From assembly GCA_963817885.1 (NCBI GenBank), contig CAWFQE010000002.1, forward strand, positions 1,302,001 through 1,366,000: a stretch of 64,000 bases of DNA, in the 5' to 3' direction. The DNA comes from CAVOHU01 sp963817885. Lineage in GTDB: Bacteria > Acidobacteriota > Vicinamibacteria > Vicinamibacterales > JAKQTR01. Below, piece by piece: positions 1 to 9,728 of this stretch. Position numbers and translations under genes: made by a program. The number at the start of each line of letters is the position of its first letter. Positions within the stretch are counted from its first letter, which is position 1. A model generated the notes under the pieces. The model was given only the letters and a program-made list of their open reading frames with translations. It did not search any database and was not told the origin of the DNA.

Positions 1-1
1 A

Positions 2-934
2 CTGCAGCTGACGTCGGTACGGTTTCTCTGGGCGTTGCTGATCCTGTTGCCGCCTGGAATCCTGGCGGCCGCCGCGGGCGGATATCTGATCAGCCGCCGC
101 GCGTTGTCGCCGGTCGATCGCATCAGCAGCACCGCCCGCGCGATTACCGCCGATGATCTCGGGCGGCGGCTCGATGTGCCCCGGACCGGCGACGAGCTCC
201 AGCGGCTGTCGGAAACACTCAACTCGATGCTCGCGAGGCTGGAAACGGCGTTCCGTGAATCCAGCCGGTTCACGGCCGACGCCTCGCATGAGCTGCGGAC
301 GCCGATCTCGGTGATCCGCACGTCGGCCGAGATCGCGCTGCGTCGTGAGCGGACCCCCGACGAGTACCGGCAGGCACTGACGGGAATTCTCAGTGAAGCC
401 GAACGCACGTCGGCGCTCGTCCAGGATCTGCTGACTTTGGCGCGCGCTGACGCCGGGGTGGGTGGAGTCCGCCGAACCGATATCGAGCTCGGCGAGCTGA
501 TCGATGAAGCGGGAAGGGTGCTCAGGGCCGCCTGTGATCGCGAAGGTCTCGAGTTGAGCGTCGATCGGCCGGATCACCCGGTAACCGTTTCCGGCGACCG
601 TGCCGCGCTCGGGCGGCTGATTCTGATCCTTGGGGAGAACGCGATCAAGTACACCGCGCCGCCAGGACGCCTTGGTCTTTCCCTGAGCGAGGCGGACGGC
701 GGGGCCCGAATTGTCGTCTCCGATCCTGGAATTGGAATTGGCGCCGAAGATCTGCCCCACGTGTTCGATCGGTTCTACCGGGCGGACAGGGCGCGATCGC
801 GTGACTCGGGTGGCGTCGGACTCGGCCTCTCGATCGCGAAGTGGATTGTCGAACAGCACCTCGGAGAGATTGAGATCGAGAGCGAGCCCGGGAAAGGATG
901 CCGGGTCGAGGTCAGGCTCGGGGCTAGGGGCTAG
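2..934 (+). CDS. Sensor histidine kinase, C-terminal part (cut by window start)
   Basis: The reading frame is open to the first base of the window, so the N-terminus and periplasmic sensor are missing; about 310 residues remain. In order they show a final membrane segment, a HAMP linker, a HisKA dimerisation domain with the phospho-acceptor motif SHELRTP, and a HATPase_c domain with an N-box (GENAIKY) and G-boxes (DPGIGIG, GVGLGLSIAKWIV). This is the layout of heavy-metal/OmpR-type sensor kinases at the inner membrane; the stimulus cannot be told. The last residues LGARG and the TAG stop are encoded by the start of a heptamer repeat tract, so the native C-terminus was probably slightly different. 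Confidence 0.9.
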   Translation: MQLTSVRFLWALLILLPPGILAAAAGGYLISRRALSPVDRISSTARAITADDLGRRLDVPRTGDELQRLSETLNSMLARLETAFRESSRFTADASHELRTPISVIRTSAEIALRRERTPDEYRQALTGILSEAERTSALVQDLLTLARADAGVGGVRRTDIELGELIDEAGRVLRAACDREGLELSVDRPDHPVTVSGDRAALGRLILILGENAIKYTAPPGRLGLSLSEADGGARIVVSDPGIGIGAEDLPHVFDRFYRADRARSRDSGGVGLGLSIAKWIVEQHLGEIEIESEPGKGCRVEVRLGARG

Positions 935-1140
935 GGGCTAGGGGCTAGGGCGCTAGGGGCTAGGGGCTAGGGCGCTAGGGGCTAGGGGCTGGGGGCTAGG
1001 GGCTAGGGGCTGGGGCTAGGGGCTAGGGCGCTAGGGGCTAGGGGCTGGGCGCTAGGGGCTAGGGGCGGGGCGCTAGGGGCTGGGGGCTAGGGGCTGGGGC
1101 GGCTAGGGGCTGGGCTGGCGGCTAGGCGGCTGGCGGCTGG
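915..1140. repeat. Degenerate heptamer tandem repeat, unit GGGGCTA
   Basis: About 225 bases consist of GGGGCTA units, with drifting variants (GGGGCTG, GGGCGCTA) and a change to GGCTGGC-like units near the right end. The tract starts inside the histidine kinase gene, supplies its stop codon and fills the space to the next gene. Runs of four G every seven bases fit G-quadruplex formation on the plus strand. Related tracts occur elsewhere in the window. Confidence 0.9.
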
Positions 1141-1205
1141 AAAAGACGTTAGGCCAGGCTACGAAACGGGCGCAATCAACGCCGCAATTCCCGGCGATTC
1201 GCCGG

Positions 1206-2243
1206 TCACCGCATCAAGGTCAACTTCGCAATCCGGCCGTTCTCGCCGACGCCCCAGCCGGTGCGGCCGCCGGGGGCGAGGCTGATCGCGTGGAAGCCGG
1301 GATCGCCGATGCCGGCCCAGGTCCTGCCGCCGTCTGTCGACCAGTCGGTCCCGGCTGGTCCCGCAGCGACGACTGAGCGTCCGCGGCTTCCAAATTCGTA
1401 CGCCACGGCCGATCTGAACCCTCGCAATTGGCTGACTCCGTCGAGCGTCCACGTCTTCCCGCCATCCTCCGTTCGCGCGATGTTGTCGCTCGACTCCTGC
1501 TCCTTTCGATAGTCGCCGCCGACAGCGACGCCGTGGAGCGAGTCGGCGAAGGCGATGGAGAACACACCTGCCGAGGAGGTTCCCGCGCCGACCGGCGTGT
1601 CCGACACCTGCCAGGTCACGCCCTGGTCGGTGGAACGATAGACGCGGGCCCGCGCGCCACCGCCCGTGCCGAACCATGCGTTGCGCGTGCCCTGGGCCAC
1701 GAGACACGTGCCGCTCGCGGCGAATGCGCCGTCGTGTTCGAGCGCGGCGGGCACGTTACCGGGCGCCACCGGCACCCAGGTCCTGCCGCCGTCGACGGTG
1801 CGGATGACGGTGAACCGCCCGTCGACAGGATCGCCCATCGCCAGCCCGGTCGCCGCGTCCCAGAATGCGATCGCATCGTAGAAGGCCCTGGGGTCGGGAT
1901 TTGTGAATTGCGCGTTCCAGGTCTTTCCGCCATCGAGGGTCTTGTAGATGCGCGACTTGTCGCCGGCTCCGATGCTGAGGACGTACGCCGTGTTCTGGTC
2001 GAACGCCTCGATGTCGCGGAAGTCGAGCTGCTCTGCGCCGGGCACCGGCATGAGCGTCCAGGTCCGGCCGCCGTCGACGGTTCGCGTGACGGTCCCCTTG
2101 TTGCCGCTCGCCCACGCCACGAGGTCGCTGACGGCGCTGACGCCTCGAAGCCGTTCCGTGGAGGCCCCTGTCTGCAGCTGCCAGGACGGAGAGGCGGCGA
2201 GGGCCGCGAACAGGAACAGCGCGATTGCGGCAAGCGGTTTCAT
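1206..2243 (-). CDS. Secreted YCF48/BNR-repeat beta-propeller protein
   Basis: This 345-residue protein begins with a cleavable signal peptide (MKPLAAIALFLFAALAASPS). It carries repeated propeller blades with the DGGRTW/DGGKTW signature, at least five copies, as in YCF48/photosystem-II-assembly-like and sialidase/sortilin-type BNR proteins. The ATG at 2243 is chosen over an upstream in-frame start because it has a GGAGGA ribosome site about seven bases away and opens directly into the signal peptide. In non-photosynthetic bacteria such proteins are exported and their function is mostly unknown; a binding or scaffold role is inference. It stands alone, convergent with the kinase upstream. Confidence 0.85.
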   Translation of the reverse strand: MKPLAAIALFLFAALAASPSWQLQTGASTERLRGVSAVSDLVAWASGNKGTVTRTVDGGRTWTLMPVPGAEQLDFRDIEAFDQNTAYVLSIGAGDKSRIYKTLDGGKTWNAQFTNPDPRAFYDAIAFWDAATGLAMGDPVDGRFTVIRTVDGGRTWVPVAPGNVPAALEHDGAFAASGTCLVAQGTRNAWFGTGGGARARVYRSTDQGVTWQVSDTPVGAGTSSAGVFSIAFADSLHGVAVGGDYRKEQESSDNIARTEDGGKTWTLDGVSQLRGFRSAVAYEFGSRGRSVVAAGPAGTDWSTDGGRTWAGIGDPGFHAISLAPGGRTGWGVGENGRIAKLTLMR

Positions 2244-2548
2244 ATGACGAATCCTCCCCGAGGAACGGGACGCCCATCCAACCCGGTGCAGCCGCGACGA
2301 TCTTACTTCACGCCGGATCTTCGGCCGGACGGGGCGAGGCTGGGCCGCCGGAAGGCCCAATGATCGGCCATCTACTGGAGTAATGAGGATTTGCGCGGTT
2401 CGGGCACCCTGGCTCACCCGGCCCTGCACCATTGCCGCTCCGGCCCGATCCTCCCGTTGACGGCATCGTAAAGAAAAGGGTCCCGAAATGGGACTTGACT
2501 CGGGGGCGCGCGGACCGCAGATTACGAATTGCCTCCCGGAGGTGGACC

Positions 2549-3025
2549 ATGGCCATTCCAGCGTCGGTCACTCGCTTCGTGGCAAATGGCGGCGTCCCCT
2601 TTACCCTGCTCCGTCATCCCCCGGCGTTCACCGCTCAGCGAGAGGCGGCGGCGGCCCACGTGCCGGGCCGCGAATGGGCGAAGACGGTCGTCTGCCTGGC
2701 TGACGGCAAGCCCCTGCTCGTCGTGCTGCCGGCTCACTACAAAGTCGACCTCGAATCGCTGAAAGCAGTTGTCAATGCCGGAGAACTCCGGCTGGCGACG
2801 GAACAGGAATTCTCCGCGCTCTACCCCGAGTGCGAGACCGGTGCCATGGCGCCGCTCGGGCCGCTGTACGGGCAGCCGGTGTTCGTGGACCGGAGCCTGA
2901 CAAAGGATCCCGAGATTGTCTTCCACGCCGGGACGCACATCGACGCAATCCGGATGCGCTATTCGGACTTCGTCAAGCTGGTCCATCCCGTCGCCGGTGA
3001 GTTCGCGAGGATCGATCGCCACTGA
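2549..3025 (+). CDS. YbaK/EbsC-type aminoacyl-tRNA deacylase-like protein
   Basis: This 158-residue protein matches the single-domain YbaK/ProX family, which removes wrongly attached amino acids from tRNA in the cytoplasm. Visible family features are the N-terminal FTLLRHPP strand, the AKTVVCLADGKPLLVVLPA segment containing the conserved Lys, and GAMAPLGPLYGQPVFVD (the G-x-x-x-P-x-G loop). The start at 2549 has a GGAGGT site eight bases upstream; the longer frame to 2432 has no such signal. The exact substrate (Cys-tRNAPro, Ala-tRNAPro or another) cannot be decided here. It has its own promoter region and is not clearly part of an operon. Confidence 0.87.
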   Translation: MAIPASVTRFVANGGVPFTLLRHPPAFTAQREAAAAHVPGREWAKTVVCLADGKPLLVVLPAHYKVDLESLKAVVNAGELRLATEQEFSALYPECETGAMAPLGPLYGQPVFVDRSLTKDPEIVFHAGTHIDAIRMRYSDFVKLVHPVAGEFARIDRH

Positions 3026-3282
3026 CGGGACCGATTCGCGTGTCGCGCCCGCCTCTGACCTGGCCACGTCTCGAAGCCGCGTTGGCGGCTCCGCCACGAC
3101 GCACCTCGCCTCCGCCCTCCGGCGCGGCCCTTGAACGGGGGACACTCCGGAGCGCGTGTGCGCTCCCGCCTGATGGGATACACTCCTTCTCGCGGCAGCA
3201 GGATGTGCGCGCCCCACGGGAACGGGGCTGCTGACGACGCCCGGTCGGATGTCTACGAGCACGGGCGGCGCTCCACGGAGGT

Positions 3283-4341
3283 GTGTTGGCGCGCTCGACG
3301 ACGTTCGGCGGCAAATCGGGTTCACGTTCCGTCTCGACGCTCGACGTGCCGGTGAAATCCGCCGACGCCGGCGCCCGGCTCGACGTTCTGCTCGCGCGCG
3401 ACCTTCCGGCTCGCCTGGATCGAACGCTTTCGAAATCATCCGTACGCCGGCTCATCATGGCCGGCGCCGTCCGCGTCAAGGGCCACCCGCTCCGGCGCCC
3501 GGGATTCCTGTTGCCGGCAGACACCCACCTGGTCGTCGCGGTCGACCTCGCGCGAATCGACTCCGCCGAGCGCCGTCACGTTCCGCCGGCTGGGCTGGGC
3601 GCCGCCGACATCCTCTTCGAAGACGATGATCTCATCGCGGTGACGAAGCCGGCGGGCCTGCAGGTGCATCCATCAGCGGACCCGTCGCTCGACGATCTGT
3701 TCAGCGCGGTGAAGCGGATGCTCGCCTCCCGTGCCGGCAGGTTTCACCATGGCCGCGATCACGAGCCCTACCTGGGCATCCACCAGCGCCTGGACGTCGA
3801 GACCTCGGGCCTGGTCCTGTTCACGAAATCCGAGAGGGCCAACCCCGGGGTGGCGGAGCAGTTCGAGAAGCACAGCGTGGAGAAGGTGTACCACGCCATC
3901 GCGGTTCGACCATCGAGATCGGTTCCCGCCGCCTGGGTGAGCACCTCGCGTGTCGCACGGGTTGGCCGCGGAAGGCGTGCGCGGGTGGAAGCCGTGCAAA
4001 CCGGCGGACTCGAAGCGGAAACCGCGTTCAAGGTGCTCGAATCGATGGCGGCCGCGCTGCTGGTGGAGGCATGCCCGAAGACCGGGCGCACGCATCAGAT
4101 CCGGGCGCACCTGGCCGAGGCAGGCGCACCGATCTTCGGCGACCAGCGGTACGACGCGCCCTTGTCTCTCGCGGGCTGCCGTGTCACCCGGACGATGCTG
4201 CACGCCCTTCGCCTGTCGCTTCGACATCCGGTGACGGGCGCCAGGCTGGTCATCGAGAGCCGCTACCCTCTCGATTTCCAGCACGCCCTCGAAGCCATGC
4301 GGCGCGCCCGGTCGAAGCCGGTCCGCCACGAGAGGCCATAG
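3283..4341 (+). CDS. RluA-family pseudouridine synthase with S4 domain
   Basis: This is a cytoplasmic RNA-modifying enzyme that isomerises specific uridines in rRNA or tRNA. An N-terminal S4-like RNA-binding region (about residues 25-85) precedes the catalytic domain, which begins around ILFEDDDLIAVTKPAGLQVHP. The catalytic-Asp loop is HQRLDVETSGLVL, with Gln inserted relative to the usual HRLDxxTSG but Arg-Leu-Asp kept. The C-terminal KTGRTHQIRAHL motif is also intact. The GTG at 3283 lies almost on the GGAGG at 3277-3281, so the TTG at 3286 or a start slightly downstream is possible. Which position it modifies cannot be told. Confidence 0.88.
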   Translation: MLARSTTFGGKSGSRSVSTLDVPVKSADAGARLDVLLARDLPARLDRTLSKSSVRRLIMAGAVRVKGHPLRRPGFLLPADTHLVVAVDLARIDSAERRHVPPAGLGAADILFEDDDLIAVTKPAGLQVHPSADPSLDDLFSAVKRMLASRAGRFHHGRDHEPYLGIHQRLDVETSGLVLFTKSERANPGVAEQFEKHSVEKVYHAIAVRPSRSVPAAWVSTSRVARVGRGRRARVEAVQTGGLEAETAFKVLESMAAALLVEACPKTGRTHQIRAHLAEAGAPIFGDQRYDAPLSLAGCRVTRTMLHALRLSLRHPVTGARLVIESRYPLDFQHALEAMRRARSKPVRHERP

Positions 4342-4400
4342 GAACCACACTCACGGGATCCGTGTTCGCGCCGCGGCCATCGCAGCCTGAGGACAAACCC

Positions 4401-6445
4401 ATGTTCGGACATCGCCTGACTCGCCGGATCGCTCCGGCCATCGTGGCGTCAATCGCCGCCACCGTTGCCCTGTCTGCCCAATCACCGAGGCGTGCCGTCA
4501 CGCCCGACGACCTGGCGAAAATCCGGACCGTCGGAAGTCCCCAGGTGTCGCCGGATGGCAAGTGGGTCGCCTACACGGTCTCCACACTCGATGCCGACAA
4601 GGACAAGCGCGACACCGATGTCTGGATGGCGAGCTGGGACGGGACGACTCAGATTCGGGTGACGTCCACGGCCGACAGCGAAACCGCGCCTCGGTGGAGC
4701 CCGGACAATCGCTACCTGGCGTTCAGGGCGGCGCGCGGCACCGAGGAAGAGAAGAAACGCGGCGGCCAGGTGTGGCTGCTCGATCGGTCGGGCGGCGAGG
4801 CGCAGAAGCTCACCGACATCAAGGGCGGAGTCGACGACTACGCCTGGTCACCCGACAGCAGGCGCCTTGTCATCATCTCGAGCGACGAGGATCCCGCGGC
4901 CGACCCGGAGAAGCTCGATGGGTGGAAGCGCAAGACCGCGCCGCCCATTGTCATCGACCGGTACCACTTCAAACAGGATCGCGATGGATACCTCAAGCGG
5001 CTGGTACTCGCACCTCTGGCTGTTCGACGTCGCCACGCGCAAGGCCGAACAACTGACCAGCGCCGCCTGCAACGACACCGACCCGTCCTGGTCGCCCGAC
5101 GGTACGCGCATCGCCTTCATCAGCAATCGGGCGCCGGACCCGGATCGCACCGAGGACACCAACCTCTACGTGGTCGACGCGAAGGCCGGAGCCGTGCCCA
5201 CGCAATTGACGACGTTCCCGGGACCCGATTCCGGATCGGCCCGCGTGGAGCCCCGACGGCCAGTGGATTGCGTACCTGCGCGGCGACGAGCCCAAGTACT
5301 CGGCCTACAACGTACCCAGGCTGGCGATGGTGCCGTCGGCGGGCGGCGAGCCCCGGATTCTCACGGAATCGCTCGATCGCAACGTGTCGGGCCCGATCCT
5401 CTGGACACCGGACGGCAACCGCCTGCTCTTTCACGTGGCTGACGATCGGGCAGAGTATCTTGGCGCGATCGCAAAGACCGGCGGACGAGTTGAAAGGTTG
5501 ACGTCAGGGCGCCGAACGGTTTCGAGCGTGACGCAGTCTGCCTCCGGCGCGCTTGCGCTCCTCTCCGGATCTCCGACGGACATCGACGAAATCTACGCGC
5601 TCGAGAAGGGCTCGCTCCGGCGGCTTTCACGCCAGAACGACGAGCTTCTCTCCGGGCTTCAGCTCGGGATTACCGACGATTTCTCGTCGGCGAGCAAGGA
5701 CGGCACGGTGGTGAACGGGCTCGCCACCAAGCCGGCGAGCTTCAAGGCCGGCACGAAATACCCGACCATCCTCTACATCCACGGCGGGCCCAACGGCCAG
5801 GACGATTACTCCTTCAACTTCACCCGTGAGTTGTTCGCCGCCAACGGGTACGTGGTGCTGGCCATCAACTACCGCGGCAGCTCGGGCCGGGGATCGGTCT
5901 ATCAGAAGGCCATCTTCGCCGACTGGGGCAACAAGGAGGTGGTGGATCTGCTGGGCGCGGTCGACCAGGCGGTGGCAGCAGGAATGGCCGATCCGGATCG
6001 CCTCGGCATCGGCGGATGGAGCTACGGCGGGATTCTGACCGACTACACGATCGCGACGACGCCCCGGTTCAAGGCTGCCATCAGCGGCGCCGGCAGCGCC
6101 CTTCAGCTCTCCATGTTCGGTTCCGACCAGTACATCGTCCAGTACGAGCTGGAGCTTGGTGCGCCGTGGAAGGCGCCGGCGCGGGACCTCTGGCTCAAGG
6201 TCTCGTATCCATTCTTTCAGGCTGACCGCATCAGGACGCCCACGCTCTTCCTGGGCGGTGAGAACGACTTCAACGTCCCGTTGATTGGCGGGGAACAGAT
6301 GTATCAGGCCCTGAAGAGTCTGAACGTCGACACGCAGCTGGTCATCTACCCCGGGCAGTATCACGGCCTGACCACCCCGAGCTACCTGCGCGATCGCCTC
6401 GAGCGTTACCTGAAGTGGTACGGCAAGTATCTGAAGGGCAAGTAG
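4401..6445 (+). CDS. Exported S9 prolyl-oligopeptidase-family peptidase (two frameshifts)
   Basis: A signal peptide (MFGHRLTRRIAPAIVASIAA) is followed by a WD40/TolB-like beta-propeller with repeated WSPDxR/WSPDGT motifs and a C-terminal alpha/beta-hydrolase domain. The catalytic triad is visible: Ser in GGWSYGG, Asp in GENDFNVP and His in YPGQYHGL. The family cleaves short peptides, often after proline or as acylaminoacyl/dipeptidyl peptidases, outside the cytoplasm. The coding sequence is broken near 5003 and near 5247 by apparent one-base insertions; homology continues without loss in the next frame each time. Read error or recent inactivation are both possible; the hydrolase domain alone (from about 5250) is intact. 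Confidence 0.85.
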
Positions 6446-6701
6446 GAAACGGCTGGCGGCCGGCGGCTCCCGCCTCCGCAATGTCGCGCTACGGCGTGGC
6501 GAGGGCGGGCGGCCGCGACGCACCGCACGCCGCGCCGGGCGCTCGCGACGCGGGCCGTGGATCCTCTCGTAACGCGCGGCGTCAAAAGGATGAGCCGCGC
6601 GAGGATGAGCCTGGAGTGTTCGTTCTTGCGGCCGCTGGAGCGTGGCGCCTCGCTGAGGAGGCCGGCTCGGAAACAAATCCGTCCAATCTGGAGTCATCAA
6701 C
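6446..6701. other. Intergenic stretch
   Basis: It holds GC-rich sequence with short GGCTGGC-like units just after the peptidase stop, and no convincing reading frame. Nothing else could be supported. Confidence 0.5.
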
Positions 6702-7298
6702 ATGCGAATCCTGGTGGTGGGTGCGACCGGCACGATAGGGCGAAGAGTCGTCGAGGCAGTGGCAATGGGCAACGACGTCATTGCCGCCAGCCGCAGTCAC
6801 AGCCCCGTGATCGTCGACCTTGCAGACCCGGCATCCATCCGCTCCATGTACAAGACGGTGGGCCGCGTGGACGCGGTCATCAGCGCCGCGGGCAACGCGC
6901 GCTTCGCTCCGCTCTCGAAGCTCGAAGACGCAGACTTCGCGTTCTCCTTGAACGACAAGCTGATGGGGCAGGTGAATCTCGTGCGGATCGGCTTCGATTA
7001 CGTGTCCGACGGCGGTTCGATCACGCTGACGAGCGGCGTACTCGCGCGCAGCCCGATGGTTGGCAGCGGCGCGGTCAGCCTGGTCAACGCGGGGATCGAA
7101 GGGTTCGCCCGCGCCGCCGCCTTGGAAGCCCCCCGCCGGATCCGCGTGAACGTGGTCAGCCCACCCTGGATCCGCGAGACGCTCCTCGCGATGAAGATGG
7201 ACCCGTCGCAGGGACTGCCGGCCGCGGCAGTCGCGCGCGCGTACGTCGCCAGCCTGACAGGCACGCAGACAGGGATGGTGGTCGAGCCACAGGGCTGA
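6702..7298 (+). CDS. Atypical short-chain dehydrogenase
   Basis: This 198-residue Rossmann-fold protein has an N-terminal NAD(P)-binding motif VGATGTIGRRV and the SDR strand motif ISAAGNA. The usual YxxxK catalytic pair is absent: the region after the serine strand reads LTSGVLARSP and then VNAGIEGFARAAALE, where classical SDRs have Tyr-x-x-x-Lys. A known subgroup of short SDRs shares this layout; its members are usually annotated simply as short-chain dehydrogenases, with unknown substrates. The ATG at 6702 follows a long non-coding stretch, so it is probably monocistronic. A redox or NAD(P)-sensing role is inference. Confidence 0.82.
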   Translation: MRILVVGATGTIGRRVVEAVAMGNDVIAASRSHSPVIVDLADPASIRSMYKTVGRVDAVISAAGNARFAPLSKLEDADFAFSLNDKLMGQVNLVRIGFDYVSDGGSITLTSGVLARSPMVGSGAVSLVNAGIEGFARAAALEAPRRIRVNVVSPPWIRETLLAMKMDPSQGLPAAAVARAYVASLTGTQTGMVVEPQG

Positions 7299-7305
7299 TG
7301 GGAAG

Positions 7306-7329
7306 CCGGCGCGCCCCAGGGCGCGCCGG
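7306..7329. terminator. Bidirectional terminator-like hairpin between convergent genes
   Basis: Eleven-base arms CCGGCGCGCCC and GGGCGCGCCGG surround a CA centre, between the ends of the SDR (plus) and the M3 peptidase (minus). There is no T-run, as is common in very GC-rich genomes. Confidence 0.55.
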
Positions 7330-7442
7330 GCGGCATGTGATGCGACGGCCGAACCGCGCCGTGCGTCGCGGTCCGGCCGTCACCAGAACGAGAGAGGCTT
7401 GATCCGGCCTGGCCCCCGGCCTCAGGCCTCACGCCGTCGTGT

Positions 7443-9570
7443 CTACTTCAATCCCCGTGCCTTGAGCAGCGGCTCCACGCTCGGCTCGCGACCGCGGAAG
7501 GCCTTGTAGAGCGTCATCGCGTCCTCGCTGCCGCCCTTCTCGAGGATCGTCCGGAAACCCTTCGCCGTGGCCTGGTCGAAGAGGCCTTTCTCCTTGAACG
7601 CCTCGAAGGCATCCTTGTCGAGGACCTCGGCCCAGATGTAGGCGTAGTAGCCGGACGAGTAGCCGCCGTTGAAGATGTGGTTGAAGTACGTGCTCCGGTA
7701 CCGCGGCGGGATTTCCTTCAACAGCTGCATCTTCGCCAGCGACGCGTTCTCGAACGTCGTCGCGTCCTTGGCGGAGCCTGGCGTCATCGTATGCCAGTCC
7801 ATGTCCAGCAACGACGCGGCAAGGTACTCGACCGTGATGAAGCCCTGGTTGAACTGCTCGCTCTTCTTGATCTTGTCGACGAGCGCGGCCGGAATCATCT
7901 CACCCGTCTTGTAGTGCTTGGCGTAGACCTTCAGCACCTCGGGCTCGAGCGACCAGTTCTCCATGATCTGCGACGGCACTTCGACGAAGTCGCGCGGGAA
8001 GCCGCCCACGCCCCGGTACGGCACCTTCGAGACCAGCGAACTCAGAGCGTGGCCGAACTCGTGGAACAGCGTGTTCACTTCCTCCAGGCTGAGCAGCGCC
8101 GGCTGGTCGCCCGCCGGCCTGGAGAAGTTGCACACGTTGACCACGACGGGCGCGACGCGCTTGCCGTCCTTCATCCGCGTGCTTCGGAAGCTGCTGCTCC
8201 AGGCGCCGACGCGCTTGCCCGGCCGCGGGTGATAGTCCGTGTAGTACACGCCCAGGTGCGATCCGTCGGCGTCCTTCACCTCGAAGGCCTGCACTTCGGG
8301 GTTGTAGACCGGCAGGTCGGGCAGCGGTGTGAACGTGAGGCCGTAGAGCCTGTTGGCGACGTAGAACGCCCCCTGGCGCACGTTGTCCAGCTTGAAGTAG
8401 GGCCGCAGCGCCTGCTCGTCGAGCTGGTAGCGAAGGTTCACGATCTTCTCGGTGTAATAGCGCCAGTCCCACGGCTCGATCTTGAAGGTCGTGCCGATCA
8501 GGTTGGCCAGCGCCTGCTGGTCCGCCACTTCCTTGACGGCCATCGCCCGCGCGGGCGTCCAGAGCTGGTTCAGCAGGTCGTAGACCTTGGCGGGCGTCTT
8601 CGCCATGTTCTCTTCGAGGACGTAGTCCGCGTGGGACTTGTATCCCAGCAGGCTGGCACGCTCGGCGCGCAGGGCTGCGATCTGCGCGATGATCACCTTG
8701 TTGTCGGTACTGGTCGCCGTGGTCGCCACGGGTCGTGTAGGCCGTCAGCATCTGTTTCCGCATGTCGCGGTTGTCCGCGTACTGCAGGAACGGCCAGATG
8801 CTGGGCGCGGCCAGGGTGTAGACCCACTTGCCCGGCATCTTCGCAGCCCTGGCGGCGTCGGCGCCAGACGCCACGATCGACGGCGGCAGGCCCGACAGGT
8901 CCTCGGGCTTGTCGATCACCAGGCGGAACGCGTTCGTCTCGGCAAGCAGGTTGTCACCGAACTTGATGGACAGCTTCGCCAGCTCGCCGTTGATGGCGCG
9001 GAACCGTTCCTTCTGCACCAGCGTCAGGTTCGCGCCGCCGCGGACGAACCCCTTGTAGCTTTCCTCGAGCAGCTTCGCCTGGATCGGCGTGAGCTTCAGA
9101 TTCGCGCGCCTGTCGTAGAGCGTCTTGACCCGGGCGAACAGCTTCGGGTTCAGGCGGATGTCGTCGCGCAACGACGTGAGCATCGGCGAGATCTCGCCGT
9201 TGATCTTCTGCAGCGCTGGCGTCGTTTCCGCCGACTGCAGGTTCGAGAACACCGACCCGACCTTCGAAAGCAGCTCGCCCGTGTTTTCCATCGCCTCGAC
9301 GGTGTTGGCGAAGCTCGGGGTTCTCGGGCTGTTGGCGATCGCGTCGACTTCCTTCCGGTTCCGCAGGATCGCCTCTTTGTAGGCCGGCACGAAGTGCTCC
9401 GGCTTGATCTCCTGGAACGGCGGCACGCCGAAGGGCGTCGTCCATTCCTTGAGCAGCGGATTGTCTGCGGCCGGCGCGGCGGCCCTGGCCTCAGCGCCCG
9501 GTTTCTGCGCCGAGACCGGCGCGACAATGGCCATAATCAGGAGCAGGTAGAGGGTCGTTCGTTTCAGCAT
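7443..9570 (-). CDS. M3-family metallopeptidase, Dcp/oligopeptidase A type (one frameshift)
   Basis: This exported zinc peptidase of about 700 residues cleaves small peptides. A signal peptide (LLLIMAIVAPVSAQ) is followed by a long helical domain and the catalytic domain with zinc motif HEFGH in NTLFHEFGHALSS. The downstream Glu-containing helix (MENWSLEPEVL) is also present. The start at 9570 is preferred to 9654 because it opens directly into the signal peptide. The frame shifts once near 8710-8740, within the segment AYTTR...DNKVIIAQIAALRAERA that is continuous in relatives, leaving an N-terminal frame (9570 to about 8710) and a C-terminal frame (to 7443). With the S9 and M14 enzymes it suggests peptide scavenging. 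Confidence 0.87.
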
Positions 9571-9728
9571 GGTCCTTCGTCCTTCGAACAAACGGGAATG
9601 ACAGGGGGGACGCCTGGACGCACTTCGGGGGGCTCTGGACTGGCGCCGGCACACGGGGCAACACGCGACTCTAACGCCTCGAACCGATGATGGTCAAGAA
9701 GGCGCAATCGGGTGCGCCAGGCTCAAGG

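Noticed and set aside
915..1140. Tandem repeats as CRISPR array or telomere
   Set aside because: Units are seven bases without spacers, so not CRISPR; the tracts are internal and occur at many gene ends, so not a chromosome end.
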